Shown: positions 43,800 through 53,084, counted from the stretch's first letter. The stretch is DNA of 64,000 nucleotides from Candidatus Rokuibacteriota bacterium (GCA_003220225.1 QHRU01000055.1:26347-90346), one strand, 5' to 3'. Program-made: numbers and translations. Notes: a model not told the origin generated them from the sequence alone.

Positions 43800-45053
43800 A
43801 TGAACCTCAGCACTCCCAACATTCTTCCGACCCCCGCGCACCTCGTGGAGCTCGAGCGGCTCGGCGACGCGATCGCCGAGCTGTCCGCCCACCTCGACGC
43901 AGCCACCGCGCGCCTGCTCGATCTCATCCGTGAGTTCGACGCCCGCGGCGGCTGGGGCAACGGCTTCGCCTCGTGCGCCGCGTGGCTGACCTGGCGCATC
44001 GGGCTGGACCGGGGCGCCGCCCGCGAGCGCGTGCGCGTGGCACGGGCTCTCGGCTCCCTGCCGCGGCTGGCCCAGGCGCTCGCGCGTGGCGAGCTGTCCT
44101 ACTCAAAGGTTCGAGCGCTGACCCGGGTCGCGACACCCGAGACCGAAGAGCGGCTGCTCAAGGTCGGCGGGGCGGGCACCGCTGAGCACGTCGAGCGCAT
44201 CGTCCGGGGCTGGCGCCGGGTCGACCGCATCGCCGAGGCGCAGGAGAGCACTCGGCGCCACCAGCGCCGTGCACTTCACGTGTATCAAGACGAAGACGGC
44301 ATGGTCGTCGTTCGCGGGCGTCTGGAGCCGGAAGCGGGGGCCGTCCTCATGAAGGCGGTGGAGGCAGGCCGGGAGGCGCTGTATCGGCGCAGAGACGACG
44401 TCTCCGCGGAAACGCGGCCCGACGGCGCGCCGGGGGAGCGATATCAGGTGGTCGTCCACATCGATGCCCACGTGCTCGCCGACGCGGACGCGCCGGGCCA
44501 GTCGGTCCTCGAGGACGGCGCCCACGTTTCCGCGGAAACGTCTCAGCGCCTGGCGTGCGATGCGAGCCGCGTCGTGATGCGCCACGATCCCGATGGCCGG
44601 GTCACCGAGGTCGGCGCCCGGACGCGCACCATCCCACCGGCGCTACGGCGGGCGCTCCAGCACCGCGACAACGGTTGCCGTTTCCCCGGCTGCCGGCTGC
44701 CGTTCGGCCAGGGGCATCACATCCGGCACTGGGGCAACGGGGGCCCGACGACGCTGTCGAATCTCGCGATGCTCTGTCGTCGCCACCACCGCGCGGTCCA
44801 CGAGGAGGGCTACATGGTAGAACGGCAGCCCGAAGGAGAGCTGAGATTCCGACGGCCGGATGGACGGCTACTGCCGCACGTCCCGCCGCCGGCTACGGTG
44901 CCAACCGAGCCCGTCGAGACGCTGCGAGCGCAGAACGACGCACGAGGACTTCACATCGACGCGCAGACCTCGAGGCCCGGCTGGTTCGGAGAGCGGCTCG
45001 ACCTCGGCTACGCTATCGACGTCTTGCACCCGCTGGCCACCTCCAGAGCCTGA
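43800..45053 (+). CDS. DUF222/13E12-type HNH endonuclease-like protein
   Basis: 417 residues from ATG 43800, preceded by GGAGG; a start five codons earlier (43785) would bury that site. The N-terminal two thirds are the helical DUF222 domain (LDAATARLLDLIREFDARGG, RARALGSLPRLAQALARGEL-like helices). The C-terminal part is an HNH nuclease motif: HRDNGCRFPGC, GQGHHIRHWGNGGPTTLSNL, CRRHHRAVHEEG. The Cys pairs and HH/N/H residues are intact. Such genes are often repeated within genomes and may be mobile or linked to homing-like behaviour. Only one copy is in this window. Confidence 0.9.
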   Translation: MNLSTPNILPTPAHLVELERLGDAIAELSAHLDAATARLLDLIREFDARGGWGNGFASCAAWLTWRIGLDRGAARERVRVARALGSLPRLAQALARGELSYSKVRALTRVATPETEERLLKVGGAGTAEHVERIVRGWRRVDRIAEAQESTRRHQRRALHVYQDEDGMVVVRGRLEPEAGAVLMKAVEAGREALYRRRDDVSAETRPDGAPGERYQVVVHIDAHVLADADAPGQSVLEDGAHVSAETSQRLACDASRVVMRHDPDGRVTEVGARTRTIPPALRRALQHRDNGCRFPGCRLPFGQGHHIRHWGNGGPTTLSNLAMLCRRHHRAVHEEGYMVERQPEGELRFRRPDGRLLPHVPPPATVPTEPVETLRAQNDARGLHIDAQTSRPGWFGERLDLGYAIDVLHPLATSRA

Positions 45054-45071
45054 GCGTCAGATCGCTTGCGC

Positions 45072-45802
45072 TCAGGAGCGGCGCAGCCCCGCAAGCCTCC
45101 AGACCTCGACGTCGTAGGTCAGCGTCCCGCCCGACAGGTCCGAGGTGATCGCCGCGAACCCGCTCGAGTCGTCGGCGATGGCGACGGCGTGGTACGCCTT
45201 CCCTCCCGACGCGACGATCCGCGACGTCTTGCGCGACACGTCGAAGAGCCGCATGCCGCGCCGGTCTCCGGTGGGCGCCAGCACACCTCCGGGAGCGGGA
45301 CACCGGGCGGCGGGCGCGGGCCCGGGCGCCGCGAGCCACTGACCGAGAAGCGGCGGATCGGCGCCAGCGTCACCGCGAAGCGCAGCGACAGGCAGCTGCC
45401 CATGGGGACGGCGGCCACCTCCCTCCAGGCCGTCGCGCCCGCGCGCCTGGGGTTGCCACAGCCTCAGGGCGCCCTCCCCGTGGCGTCCGAGGGAGGCGAG
45501 CAGGCCACCGTTCGGCGAAAACGCGAGGTCCACGACGGCCTGGCGGTATTGCAGGGTGATCGGCTCTTCGGTGCCCGCGGCCGTCCAGAGCCGGATCCGC
45601 CCGCCCCGCTCGCTGGTCGCCACGTAGCTGACGTCGCGCGGCAGCGCGATCGAGTCGACGAACCCGCGGGCGCTGTTCACCTCGGCGATCTCGACGACCT
45701 TGGCAGCCATGGGCGCTGGCGCGGGCGGGGTCTCGCGGCCGCAGCCCAGCGCGACGGCGGCGGCGGCGATCGTCGGGGAAGCCGCAGGTGTGCGGCACGC
45801 AT
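45072..45802 (-). pseudogene. Frameshifted WD40-repeat lipoprotein gene
   Basis: An ATG at 45802 starts MRAAHLRLP, then the coding sense shifts into a frame reading PTIAAAAVALGCGRETPPAP, which is a lipoprotein signal and lipobox (ALGC). That frame continues as WD40-like blades (GGRIRLWTAAG, LAFSPNGGLLASLGRHGEGALRLWQP). Around 45420 the homology jumps to another frame (EVAAVPMGSCLSLRFAVTLA), then returns by about 45290 (LAPTGDRRGMRLFDVSRK) to the stop. At least three frame changes are needed, so this is a decayed gene or an error-prone assembly spot. Confidence 0.6.
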
Positions 45803-45848
45803 GTCGGAAAATTCTACGAACTTTCCTTAGTTTCCGTGTCTCACTTCA

Positions 45849-45911
45849 GGGGTGCACCCCCCTGGCTACCTCCGGCCCGTCTTGACAGCGTCTCCGTCGC
45901 CGGCGCAGTAT
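45849..45911 (+). promoter_or_regulatory. Promoter and palindrome upstream of the pyrimidine-type cluster
   Basis: A consensus TTGACA (-35) at 45882-45887 and CAGTAT (-10, 3 of 6) at 45906-45911 are 18 bp apart, 72 bp before the NCS1 transporter ATG. Twenty-one bases upstream of the -35 lies a perfect 12-bp palindrome, GGGGTGCACCCC (45849-45860), a possible operator for a dimeric regulator. No regulator gene is adjacent. Confidence 0.45.
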
Positions 45912-45983
45912 CGCGCCGGTGTTTCGGCTTCGTTTCTGACAACGCGATGCGACCGGACAACTCCTGAAGGCCAGGGGGCACGC

Positions 45984-47411
45984 ATGGCGACCGCGGCCGG
46001 ATCCGAGCTCAGAGTTGACGTCCACAGCATCGAACCCATCCCCGAGGCGGACAAGGACTCCACCGGACTGCAGCAGATGTGGATCTGGGCCGGGGCGAAC
46101 ATCGCGCCGATCAACTGGGCCCTGGGCGCGCTCGGCATCGTCCTCAAGCTCGGGCTCTGGGAGACGATCGCCGTCATCGTGCTGGGCAACATCGTGGGAT
46201 GCGGAATCTTCGCGGCCTTCACCGTGATGGGCCACAAGACGGGCGTCAATCAGATGGTGCTCCAGCGCTCCGCGTTCGGGCGCCGAGGCGCCTACCTGCC
46301 GAGCGCGCTGATGTTCCTCATGACCCTCGGGTGGATCGGGGTCAACACCTATTTCCCGGTCAAGATCGCCGTCGCGATCCTCGGCCAGTTCGGGATCGGC
46401 GACACGTGGCTGACCAATTTCGTCGTCGTGACCGTGGTGATGGTGATCCAGGTGCTGATCGGCATCTACGGGTTCTACGCCATCCGGACGTTCGAGAAGT
46501 ACACGGTCCCCGTGACCGCCGCCATCATGGTGCTGATGAGCATCCTCGCGTGGACCCGGCCGGGCGTGGTCAACTGGCAGCTCACCAGCACGCTCCCGCC
46601 GGCGGCCCACCTGGCGATGATCACCCTCCTCATGACCGCGATCGGGGTGGGCTGGGGGATCTCCTGGGTCACCTGGGCTTCGGACTATTCCCGGTTCGTT
46701 CCGCGAAAGGTGTCCTCGACATCTGTCTTCTGGTACAGCTACCTGGGGATGTTCGTTCCCACGGTGTGGCTGGCCATCCTCGGCGCGACCGTGGCCAGCG
46801 TGACCAAGGACACCGATCCTGCCAAGATGGTGAGCGCCGTCTTCGGCGGAATCATGAGCATCCTGGTCCTCTTGATGGTGCTGCACGGCCCGATCGCCAC
46901 CAATATCCTGAACGTCTACTCGGCGGCTCTGGCCGCGCTCAGCATGGGCCTTCGCCTCTCCCGAACCGCCATGGCGCTGATCGCAGGCGTGGTCGGTTAT
47001 CTCGTCACGATTTACTTCGTCTTCCAGCCCTCGTTCGCCCAGGCCTTCGACAACTGGATGATCAGCCTCCTGCTGTGGATGAGCCCTTGGGCCGGCGTCG
47101 TCCTGACCGACTTCTTCATCGTGCGGCACGGCCGCATCGACGTCGGCGAGCTCTACCGCGAGCCGGAGCGGAGCGCCTACGGCGACATCAACTGGGGAGC
47201 GATCGTGGCGTTCGTCGTGGGTCTGGTCGCCGGCTGGTCGGTTGAAGACGGTCTGGTTCCGGCACTCAAAGGTCCCATCTCGATCAAGCTGCTCAGCGGC
47301 GCCGACCTGAGCTGGCTGGTCGGAATCGTCGTCGCGGGTGGGGCCTACCTGCTCCTCGGCCGGCGTGTCGTGTCCGTTCCCGTCGCGCGACCGATGCGCG
47401 GGGCGCGCTGA
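45984..47411 (+). CDS. NCS1-family nucleobase transporter (CodB-like)
   Basis: 475 residues from ATG 45984, about twelve membrane helices. The opening [20 protein letters not shown] and the [19 protein letters not shown] segment identify the nucleobase:cation symporter-1 family (cytosine, uracil, hydantoin, allantoin carriers). The [14 protein letters not shown] loop is also typical. It is the first gene of a cluster with a ring-opening amidohydrolase, a Mo-hydroxylase and a cytosine-deaminase-like enzyme, which favours a pyrimidine as cargo. Confidence 0.92.
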   Translation: MATAAGSELRVDVHSIEPIPEADKDSTGLQQMWIWAGANIAPINWALGALGIVLKLGLWETIAVIVLGNIVGCGIFAAFTVMGHKTGVNQMVLQRSAFGRRGAYLPSALMFLMTLGWIGVNTYFPVKIAVAILGQFGIGDTWLTNFVVVTVVMVIQVLIGIYGFYAIRTFEKYTVPVTAAIMVLMSILAWTRPGVVNWQLTSTLPPAAHLAMITLLMTAIGVGWGISWVTWASDYSRFVPRKVSSTSVFWYSYLGMFVPTVWLAILGATVASVTKDTDPAKMVSAVFGGIMSILVLLMVLHGPIATNILNVYSAALAALSMGLRLSRTAMALIAGVVGYLVTIYFVFQPSFAQAFDNWMISLLLWMSPWAGVVLTDFFIVRHGRIDVGELYREPERSAYGDINWGAIVAFVVGLVAGWSVEDGLVPALKGPISIKLLSGADLSWLVGIVVAGGAYLLLGRRVVSVPVARPMRGAR

Positions 47412-47422
47412 GACATTCGGCG

Positions 47423-48517
47423 ATGGCGATCGAGGTCGCGAAGGTCATTCTCAAACACGTGCAGGACGCCTCCGGCCTGGAGGAGCGGATCCTCGCCGGC
47501 CAGTTCAGCGCTGACGACGTGGTGGCCGTCATCGGCAAGACCGAGGGCAACGGCGGCGTCAACGACTTCACGCGCATCCTGGCCGATAACGCGTTCCGCG
47601 CCGCGCTTGCCAAGCACGGGAAACGCAGCGCCGAGGCGATCCGCGGGGTCCCGATGGTGTGGTCCGGCGGCTGCGACGGCGTGATCACGCCCCACGCCAC
47701 CGTCTTCGCCCGGAACGGCAAGCAGGGGCCGACGACCAAGCAGCGCCTCGTGATCGGCACGGCTGTGAGCCCGAAGATCCTGCCCGAAGACATCGGCCGG
47801 CCCGCGATGGTGGAGAAGGTGGCCGAGGGCGTTCGCCGGGCGATGCGCGACGCCGGGATCGACACGACGGCGGACGTGCACTACGTCCAGACCAAGACGC
47901 CGCTGCTCACGATCGAGGCGGTGCGAGACGCCGCGAGCCGCGGCCACAGCGTCGCCTGCGAGGTCCACGACTCGATGGGCGTCTCGAACGGTACGACCGC
48001 CCTGGGGATCGCCGTCGCCCTCGGCGAGGTCGCGATGCCCAAGTCCGAGCAGATCTGTAAGGACCTCAGCCTGTACTCATCCGTCGCATCCTGTTCGTCG
48101 GGCGTGGAGCTGGACGCGGCGCAGATCGTGCTCCTCGGCAACAAGGCGGGCGCCGGCGGGCGCTATCGCATCGGCCACAGCGTGATGAAGGACGCGCTCG
48201 ACATCGACGGCATCTACGCGGCGATCACCGATGCCGGAGTCGCGCTCCCCACGCGACCTCGTGCCGAGGATCTCCGGGGCCGGCTGGTCAACTGCTTCAT
48301 CAAGTGCGAGGCGGATCCGCGCGGCGAGCTGCGGGGTCGCCGCCAGATCATGCTCGACGACTCCGACGTTCACCACCACCGCCACAGCAAGGCCGCCGTC
48401 GGTGGCGTCGCCGCCGCGGCGATCGGCGACCCCGCCGTGTTCGTGTCCGTCGACGCGATGCACCAGGGCCCGCAGGGCGGCGGACCCGTCATCGCGATCG
48501 TCGACGTCGGAGAGTAG
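47423..48517 (+). CDS. Ring-opening amidohydrolase of the barbiturase/cyanuric acid hydrolase family
   Basis: 364 residues, the usual length of AtzD/TrzD/barbiturase proteins, which consist of three similar domains around a pseudo-threefold axis. The three Lys/Ser sites can be seen: [14 protein letters not shown] and [14 protein letters not shown] in domain 1, FVQTKTP-like [12 protein letters not shown] with [13 protein letters not shown] in domain 2, and [19 protein letters not shown] in domain 3. It hydrolyses a cyclic ureide, barbiturate to ureidomalonate or cyanurate to biuret. The neighbours favour barbiturate. It starts 11 bp after the transporter gene. Confidence 0.92.
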   Translation: MAIEVAKVILKHVQDASGLEERILAGQFSADDVVAVIGKTEGNGGVNDFTRILADNAFRAALAKHGKRSAEAIRGVPMVWSGGCDGVITPHATVFARNGKQGPTTKQRLVIGTAVSPKILPEDIGRPAMVEKVAEGVRRAMRDAGIDTTADVHYVQTKTPLLTIEAVRDAASRGHSVACEVHDSMGVSNGTTALGIAVALGEVAMPKSEQICKDLSLYSSVASCSSGVELDAAQIVLLGNKAGAGGRYRIGHSVMKDALDIDGIYAAITDAGVALPTRPRAEDLRGRLVNCFIKCEADPRGELRGRRQIMLDDSDVHHHRHSKAAVGGVAAAAIGDPAVFVSVDAMHQGPQGGGPVIAIVDVGE

Positions 48518-48595
48518 ACCTCGCGCATCGGGGCGGCGATCCGGCGCAACGAGGATCCTCGCCTGCTGCGCGGGCTCGGCTGCTTCGTCGCCGAC

Positions 48596-50890
48596 GTGGT
48601 GCCGGCGGGCCTGCTGCACGCGGCCGGCGTACGGAGCCCGCACGCGCGCGCGCGGATCCGGTCGATCGACGCCTCGCGCGCACGCGCGCAGCGGGGCGTT
48701 CACCTCGTGCTCACGGCCGCCGAGCTCGGCCCGCTCAACCAGCCCACGCCGCTGCTCATCCCCCATCCCGAGCTCACGCATCCGCGGACGCCGTGTCCTC
48801 TCGCGGTGGACGAGGTCCGTTACGTCGGCGAGCTGGTCGCGCTCGTGGTGGCCGACGATCGATATCTCGCCGAGGACGCCGCGCGGCTGATCGACGTCGA
48901 CTACGAGGCGCTGCCCGCCGTGGTCGAGCTCGAGGCGGCCGGCGCCGATGGCAGCCCACGCGTGCACGCGGACGTCCCCGGGAACCGCGCCGCCCGGGTC
49001 GCGCAGCATGTGGGCGATCCGGACGCGGCGTTCGCGCGCGCCGCCCACGTGTTCCGCGAGCGCCTCGCGATCGAACGCAGCTGTGGCAGCCCGCTGGAGA
49101 CGCGTGGCGTCGTCGCCGACTACGACGCGCGGACCACGACGCTCCGCGCATGGATCTCCACCCAGGCGCCGCTGCCGATCAAGAACGGCCTGGCCCGCCT
49201 GTTCGGCCTGCCCGAGTTCAAGGTCGACGTGATCGCACCCGACGTCGGCGGCGGCTTCGGGACGAAGATCATGCTGTTCTATCCCGAAGAGATCCTGATC
49301 CCCGCGGCGGCGATCCGGCTGGGCCGCGCGGTCAAGTGGATCGAAGACCGCTCGGAGCACCTCACGAGCTCGAGCCAGGAGCGCGGACAGCTCCACGAGG
49401 TCGAGGTGGCGACCGACGAGGACGGCCGGATCCTCGCCCTGCGCGACCGGTTCCTCCACGACGCCGGCGCGTACACGCCGTACGGCATCATCGTCCCCCT
49501 CATCACCTCGACGCAGCTCCCTGGGCCGTACAGGCTTCGCCACTACGCCGTCGAATTCGAGGTCCGCTACACGAACAAGGTGATGGTGACGCCCTACCGT
49601 GGCGCGGGGCGGCCGCACGGCGCCTTCGTCATGGAACGCATGATCGGGCGGATCGCGCGCGAGCTCGGCCTTCAGCCGAGCGAAGTCCGGCGGCGCAACT
49701 TCATCCAACCCGACGAGTTTCCGTGGGACGTGGGCCTGACCTTCCAGGACGGCGGTCCGACGCGATACGACAGCGGTGACTACCCGTCGGGACTCGAGAT
49801 GGCGCTCGAGCGGATCGGCTTTCCAAAGTTCCGCGCACGGCAGCGGGCGGCGCGCGCCGAGGGGCGTTACCTCGGGCTCGGAGTCGCGTGCTACGTCGAG
49901 GGGACCGGCATCGGTCCCTACGAGGGCGCTCACGTGCGGGTCGAGCCGAGCGGCAGCGTCTACGTCGCGACCGGCCTCACCACCCAGGGGCAGGGACACC
50001 AGACGACGTTCGCCCAGATCGCGGCGGAGGCGCTCGGGTGCGACCCGCGGAACGTCACCGTCGTGACCGGCGACACGAGCCGCTTCAACTGGGGGGCCGG
50101 CACGTTCGCGAGCCGCGCCCTCGTGACGGCCGGCAACGCCGTCGCGACCGCCGCCGGCAAGGTGCGGGACAAAGCCCTCCGCCTCGCCGCCGATCTGCTG
50201 GAAGTTGCGCCGCACGACCTCGAGGTCCGCGACGGCGCGGTCAGCGTCAAGGGCGTCCCCGACCGGAGACTCGCGCTCGGCGCCCTCGCGACGGTCGCCA
50301 ACCCGATCCGCTACGCGTACGGCAAGGAGGCCGCCGAGGCGGCGCTGCGCCTGGTCAAGCCGCGCCAGGGCGCCGTGCTCCGCGACGGCGAAGAGCCGGG
50401 CCTCGAAGCCCGCGGCTACTACGCGCCCCCTCACGCGACGTTCGCGAGCGGCTGCCACGCCGCCGTGGTCGAGGTCGACGTCGAGACCGGGGTCGTGCGC
50501 TTCCTCGAATACGTCGTCCAGCACGACTGCGGCAGGATCGTGAACCCGATGATCGTCGAAGGGCAGATCCACGGCGGCGTGGCGCAGGGGATCGGGGGCG
50601 CGCTCTACGAGAAGTTATGTTTCGACGCGACCGGACAGCCGCTCACGCGGACGTTCATGGAGTTCCACATCCCGACGGCGACCGAGGTGCCATCCATCGA
50701 CGTCGTGCACCTCGAGACCCTCTCACCGCTCAATCCTCTCGGCGTCAAGGGCGTGGGCGAGGCGGGCGCGATTCCGGTGCCGGCCCTCGTCGCCGAGGCG
50801 GTCGAGGACGCGCTCGCGCCCTTCGGCGTGCGCGTGAGCGAGATGCCGCTGAGTCCCGAGCGCATCCGCGAGCTGATCCGCGGTGCTTGA
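48596..50890 (+). CDS. Molybdenum hydroxylase large subunit (xanthine dehydrogenase/aldehyde oxidase family)
   Basis: 764 residues from GTG 48596. Motifs: GGGFGTKIMLFYPEE (about residue 218), PYRGAGRPHGAFVMER, TTQGQGHQTTFAQIAAEALG (about 463) and the catalytic-Glu loop GVKGVGEAGAIPV (about 718). The conserved family N-terminus (IGAAIRRNEDPRLLRG) is encoded in frame upstream, directly after the amidohydrolase TAG, but has no ATG, GTG or TTG. The true start may be a rare ATC (48527), or the GTG gives a trimmed protein. No FAD or [2Fe-2S] subunit gene is adjacent. Proposed role: oxidising uracil to barbiturate. Confidence 0.88.
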   Translation: MVPAGLLHAAGVRSPHARARIRSIDASRARAQRGVHLVLTAAELGPLNQPTPLLIPHPELTHPRTPCPLAVDEVRYVGELVALVVADDRYLAEDAARLIDVDYEALPAVVELEAAGADGSPRVHADVPGNRAARVAQHVGDPDAAFARAAHVFRERLAIERSCGSPLETRGVVADYDARTTTLRAWISTQAPLPIKNGLARLFGLPEFKVDVIAPDVGGGFGTKIMLFYPEEILIPAAAIRLGRAVKWIEDRSEHLTSSSQERGQLHEVEVATDEDGRILALRDRFLHDAGAYTPYGIIVPLITSTQLPGPYRLRHYAVEFEVRYTNKVMVTPYRGAGRPHGAFVMERMIGRIARELGLQPSEVRRRNFIQPDEFPWDVGLTFQDGGPTRYDSGDYPSGLEMALERIGFPKFRARQRAARAEGRYLGLGVACYVEGTGIGPYEGAHVRVEPSGSVYVATGLTTQGQGHQTTFAQIAAEALGCDPRNVTVVTGDTSRFNWGAGTFASRALVTAGNAVATAAGKVRDKALRLAADLLEVAPHDLEVRDGAVSVKGVPDRRLALGALATVANPIRYAYGKEAAEAALRLVKPRQGAVLRDGEEPGLEARGYYAPPHATFASGCHAAVVEVDVETGVVRFLEYVVQHDCGRIVNPMIVEGQIHGGVAQGIGGALYEKLCFDATGQPLTRTFMEFHIPTATEVPSIDVVHLETLSPLNPLGVKGVGEAGAIPVPALVAEAVEDALAPFGVRVSEMPLSPERIRELIRGA

Positions 50891-52178
50891 CCTCGTCGTG
50901 CGCAACGCCGTCCTGCCGGACGGCCGCGACGGTATGACGATCGGCTGCGAGAACGGCCGGATCGTCGCGCTAACACATGAGCCCGTGACAGACGCGCGGC
51001 GGGCCATCGACGCTCGCGGCTGCCTCGCGTCGCCACCGTTCGTGGACGCGCACTTTCACATGGACTCGACCCTCACCTACGGGCGCCCCCGCGTGAACCG
51101 CTCGGGTACCCTCCTCGAGGGGATCGAGCTGTGGGGCGAGCTCAAGCCGTCGCTCACCCACGACGAGATCCGCGCGCGCGCGGTCGAGCTGTGCCGCTGG
51201 GCCGTGGCGCGCGGCACCCTCGCGATCCGCAGTCACGTGGACGTCTGCGATCCATCGCTGCGGGCGGTGAAGGCGCTGCTCGAGGTCCGCGGGCTCGTCA
51301 AGGGGGAGATCGATCTGCAGCTCGTCGCCTTCCCGCAGGACGGCTTCCTGCGCTCCCCTGTCGGCGAGACGGGGCTCACGGCGGCGCTCGACCTCGGCGT
51401 CGACGTCGTCGGTGGCATTCCGCACTTCGAGCGGACGATGGCGGACGGGGCGGCCTCCGTCGAGCGTCTCTGTCGCATCGCCGCCGACCGCGGTCTCCTG
51501 GTGGACATGCACTGCGACGAGACCGACGACCCGCTCTCGCGCAACGTCGAGGTCCTGGCCCGCGAGGCGATCCGCCACGGCCTGCAAGGCCGCGTCGTCG
51601 GCTCGCACCTCACCGCGATGCACTCCATGGACAACTATTACGTCTCCAAGCTCATCCCGCTCATGCACGAGGCGGCGATGACGGCGGTCGCGAACCCGCT
51701 CATCAACATCACGCTCCAGGGCCGGCACGACAGTTACCCCAAGCGCCGAGGCATGACGCGGGTCAAGGAGCTGCTCGCGGCCGGCGTCAACGTCGCCTGC
51801 GGCCACGACTGCGTGATGGATCCGTGGTATCCCCTCGGCAGCCACGACATGCTCGACGTGGCGCACATGGGCCTGCACGTCGGGCACATGACGGGAGACG
51901 CCGAGATGCGAGCGATGTTCGACTGCGTGACGGTCAACGCCGCTCGCGCGCTGCACCTCGACGGGTACGGGCTCGCGCCCGGATGCTGGGCGGACATGGT
52001 GCTGCTTCAGGCCGAGAGCGCCGTCGACGCCATCCGCCTCCGGCCGGCCCGGCTCGCGGTGATTCGCCGCGGCCGGGTGATCGCCGAGACGCCCCGTGCT
52101 GTCCCCACGGTTCAGTTGGCGGGCGAGACGGCCGAGGTGACGTTCCACATCAAGCGGCACTCCACGCGGTCGGGTTAG
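50883..52178 (+). CDS. Cytosine-deaminase-like amidohydrolase
   Basis: 431 residues from a GTG overlapping the Mo-hydroxylase gene by 8 bp. Metal and catalytic residues of the CodA-type amidohydrolase fold are present: His57/His59 (VDAHFHMD), MHCDETDD (about 208), GSHLTAMHSM (about 240) and GHDCVMDPWYPLG (about 305). It is predicted to deaminate cytosine, a cytosine analogue or a related ring such as isoguanine or creatinine. It is cytoplasmic. In this cluster it would supply uracil to the oxidative steps. Confidence 0.9.
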   Translation: MLDLVVRNAVLPDGRDGMTIGCENGRIVALTHEPVTDARRAIDARGCLASPPFVDAHFHMDSTLTYGRPRVNRSGTLLEGIELWGELKPSLTHDEIRARAVELCRWAVARGTLAIRSHVDVCDPSLRAVKALLEVRGLVKGEIDLQLVAFPQDGFLRSPVGETGLTAALDLGVDVVGGIPHFERTMADGAASVERLCRIAADRGLLVDMHCDETDDPLSRNVEVLAREAIRHGLQGRVVGSHLTAMHSMDNYYVSKLIPLMHEAAMTAVANPLINITLQGRHDSYPKRRGMTRVKELLAAGVNVACGHDCVMDPWYPLGSHDMLDVAHMGLHVGHMTGDAEMRAMFDCVTVNAARALHLDGYGLAPGCWADMVLLQAESAVDAIRLRPARLAVIRRGRVIAETPRAVPTVQLAGETAEVTFHIKRHSTRSG

Positions 52179-52927
52179 CTCGCCAGGCGCTGGAGCAGCG
52201 GCCAGAGCGCCGCGGGATCCTCGACGTGGGCGTTGTGGCCGAGCCCGGGAAGGATGACGGGATCCGGGACCAGCGCACGCAGCTCCCGCGCTGTGCTCAT
52301 GGGATCGCGCTCGCCGGCCGCGAGCACCACGGGCGCACGCGACGCGGCGATGAGGCCGGTCATGTCCGGAGCGCCGACCGCGAAGGCGGCCGGATCGAAG
52401 GCGACCGTCCACCCGCCCTCGCCCTCGGCAATCGCGGCAGCCGCCACGGCGTCGGGCGCCACCAGGCCGGTCAGCCCCGCGAGCTTGAGATGCCGCTCCG
52501 CCGCTTCGCGTCGGCTCGCATACTTCGGATTCGGGCGCGTCGACAGCGCCCGCGCGCGGGCCAGCTCCTCCTCGGTCCAGGCGACCTTGATGCCCAACCC
52601 GCACACCGCGGAGACGCGCACACCGAACCGTCCGCTCGCGAGGGTGAGCGCCACGACGCCGCCGAGCGAGTGGCCGAGCGCGACGACGCGGTCCGCCGGC
52701 GGCACCGCGGGAGCCACCGCGGCAGCCAGACGGCCGAAGGAGTACGACGCGAGCGCTTCCGAGCCGCCATGCCCCGGCAGATCAGGGGCCACCCACCGTC
52801 CGGGCCACCGATCATTCAGGAGGTCAAGCAATCCACGCCACACGTCACCCGTCGCACCGAGCCCGTGCAGCAGCAACAACACCGGCCCGCCGTCGCCGCC
52901 CTGCTGGACGCGCAACCGCTCGCTCAT
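52175..52927 (-). CDS. Alpha/beta-hydrolase
   Basis: 250 residues. It has the oxyanion HG (LLLLHGLGATGDVW, residues 21-22), nucleophile Ser87 in ALGHSLGGVV, an Asp in GERDPM and a catalytic His in GLGHNAHVEDP (231 or 234). There is no signal peptide. It converges on the cytosine-deaminase-like gene with the stops overlapping by 4 bp. It could be an ester, lactone or carbamate hydrolase; RutD of the Rut uracil pathway has the same fold, but that likeness alone is weak. A strong hairpin lies just before its start codon. Confidence 0.9.
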   Translation of the reverse strand: MSERLRVQQGGDGGPVLLLLHGLGATGDVWRGLLDLLNDRWPGRWVAPDLPGHGGSEALASYSFGRLAAAVAPAVPPADRVVALGHSLGGVVALTLASGRFGVRVSAVCGLGIKVAWTEEELARARALSTRPNPKYASRREAAERHLKLAGLTGLVAPDAVAAAAIAEGEGGWTVAFDPAAFAVGAPDMTGLIAASRAPVVLAAGERDPMSTARELRALVPDPVILPGLGHNAHVEDPAALWPLLQRLAS

Positions 52928-52935
52928 CGGCCGAC

Positions 52936-52962
52936 GTGGGGGGCCCCGACATGGCCCCCCAC
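52936..52962. promoter_or_regulatory. Perfect GC hairpin upstream of the alpha/beta-hydrolase start
   Basis: GTGGGGGGCC and its complement GGCCCCCCAC form a 10-bp stem with a 7-nt loop. On the minus strand it lies 8 bases before the hydrolase ATG, so in mRNA it would cover the ribosome-binding site. It lacks a T-run on either strand, which argues against an intrinsic terminator. Confidence 0.5.
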
Positions 52963-53055
52963 ACCCCCCGACCCTCGGACGCGCCCCGGCAAAGCCGTGG
53001 CGCGCCTCGACGTCGACACAGGATGGCTCATCGGCGCGATTCTATGGCCCCCTTC

Positions 53056-53084
53056 TTGACACGAGTAGCGTCCAATGCTTTCAT
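53056..53084 (+). promoter_or_regulatory. Candidate sigma70 promoter of the sugar-type ABC operon
   Basis: A perfect TTGACA (-35, 53056-53061) and TTTCAT (-10, 53079-53084; 4 of 6) are 17 bp apart, with the -10 about 45 bp upstream of the SBP ATG. Confidence 0.6.

Noticed and set aside
41663..43999. 778-codon open frame on the minus strand
   Set aside because: It is a shadow of the second HyuB gene and the gap after it, with no ribosome-binding site or motif.
43800..45053. DUF222-HNH protein as a restriction or defence gene
   Set aside because: No methyltransferase or other defence gene is adjacent. This family is usually a lone, multi-copy gene of unclear role.
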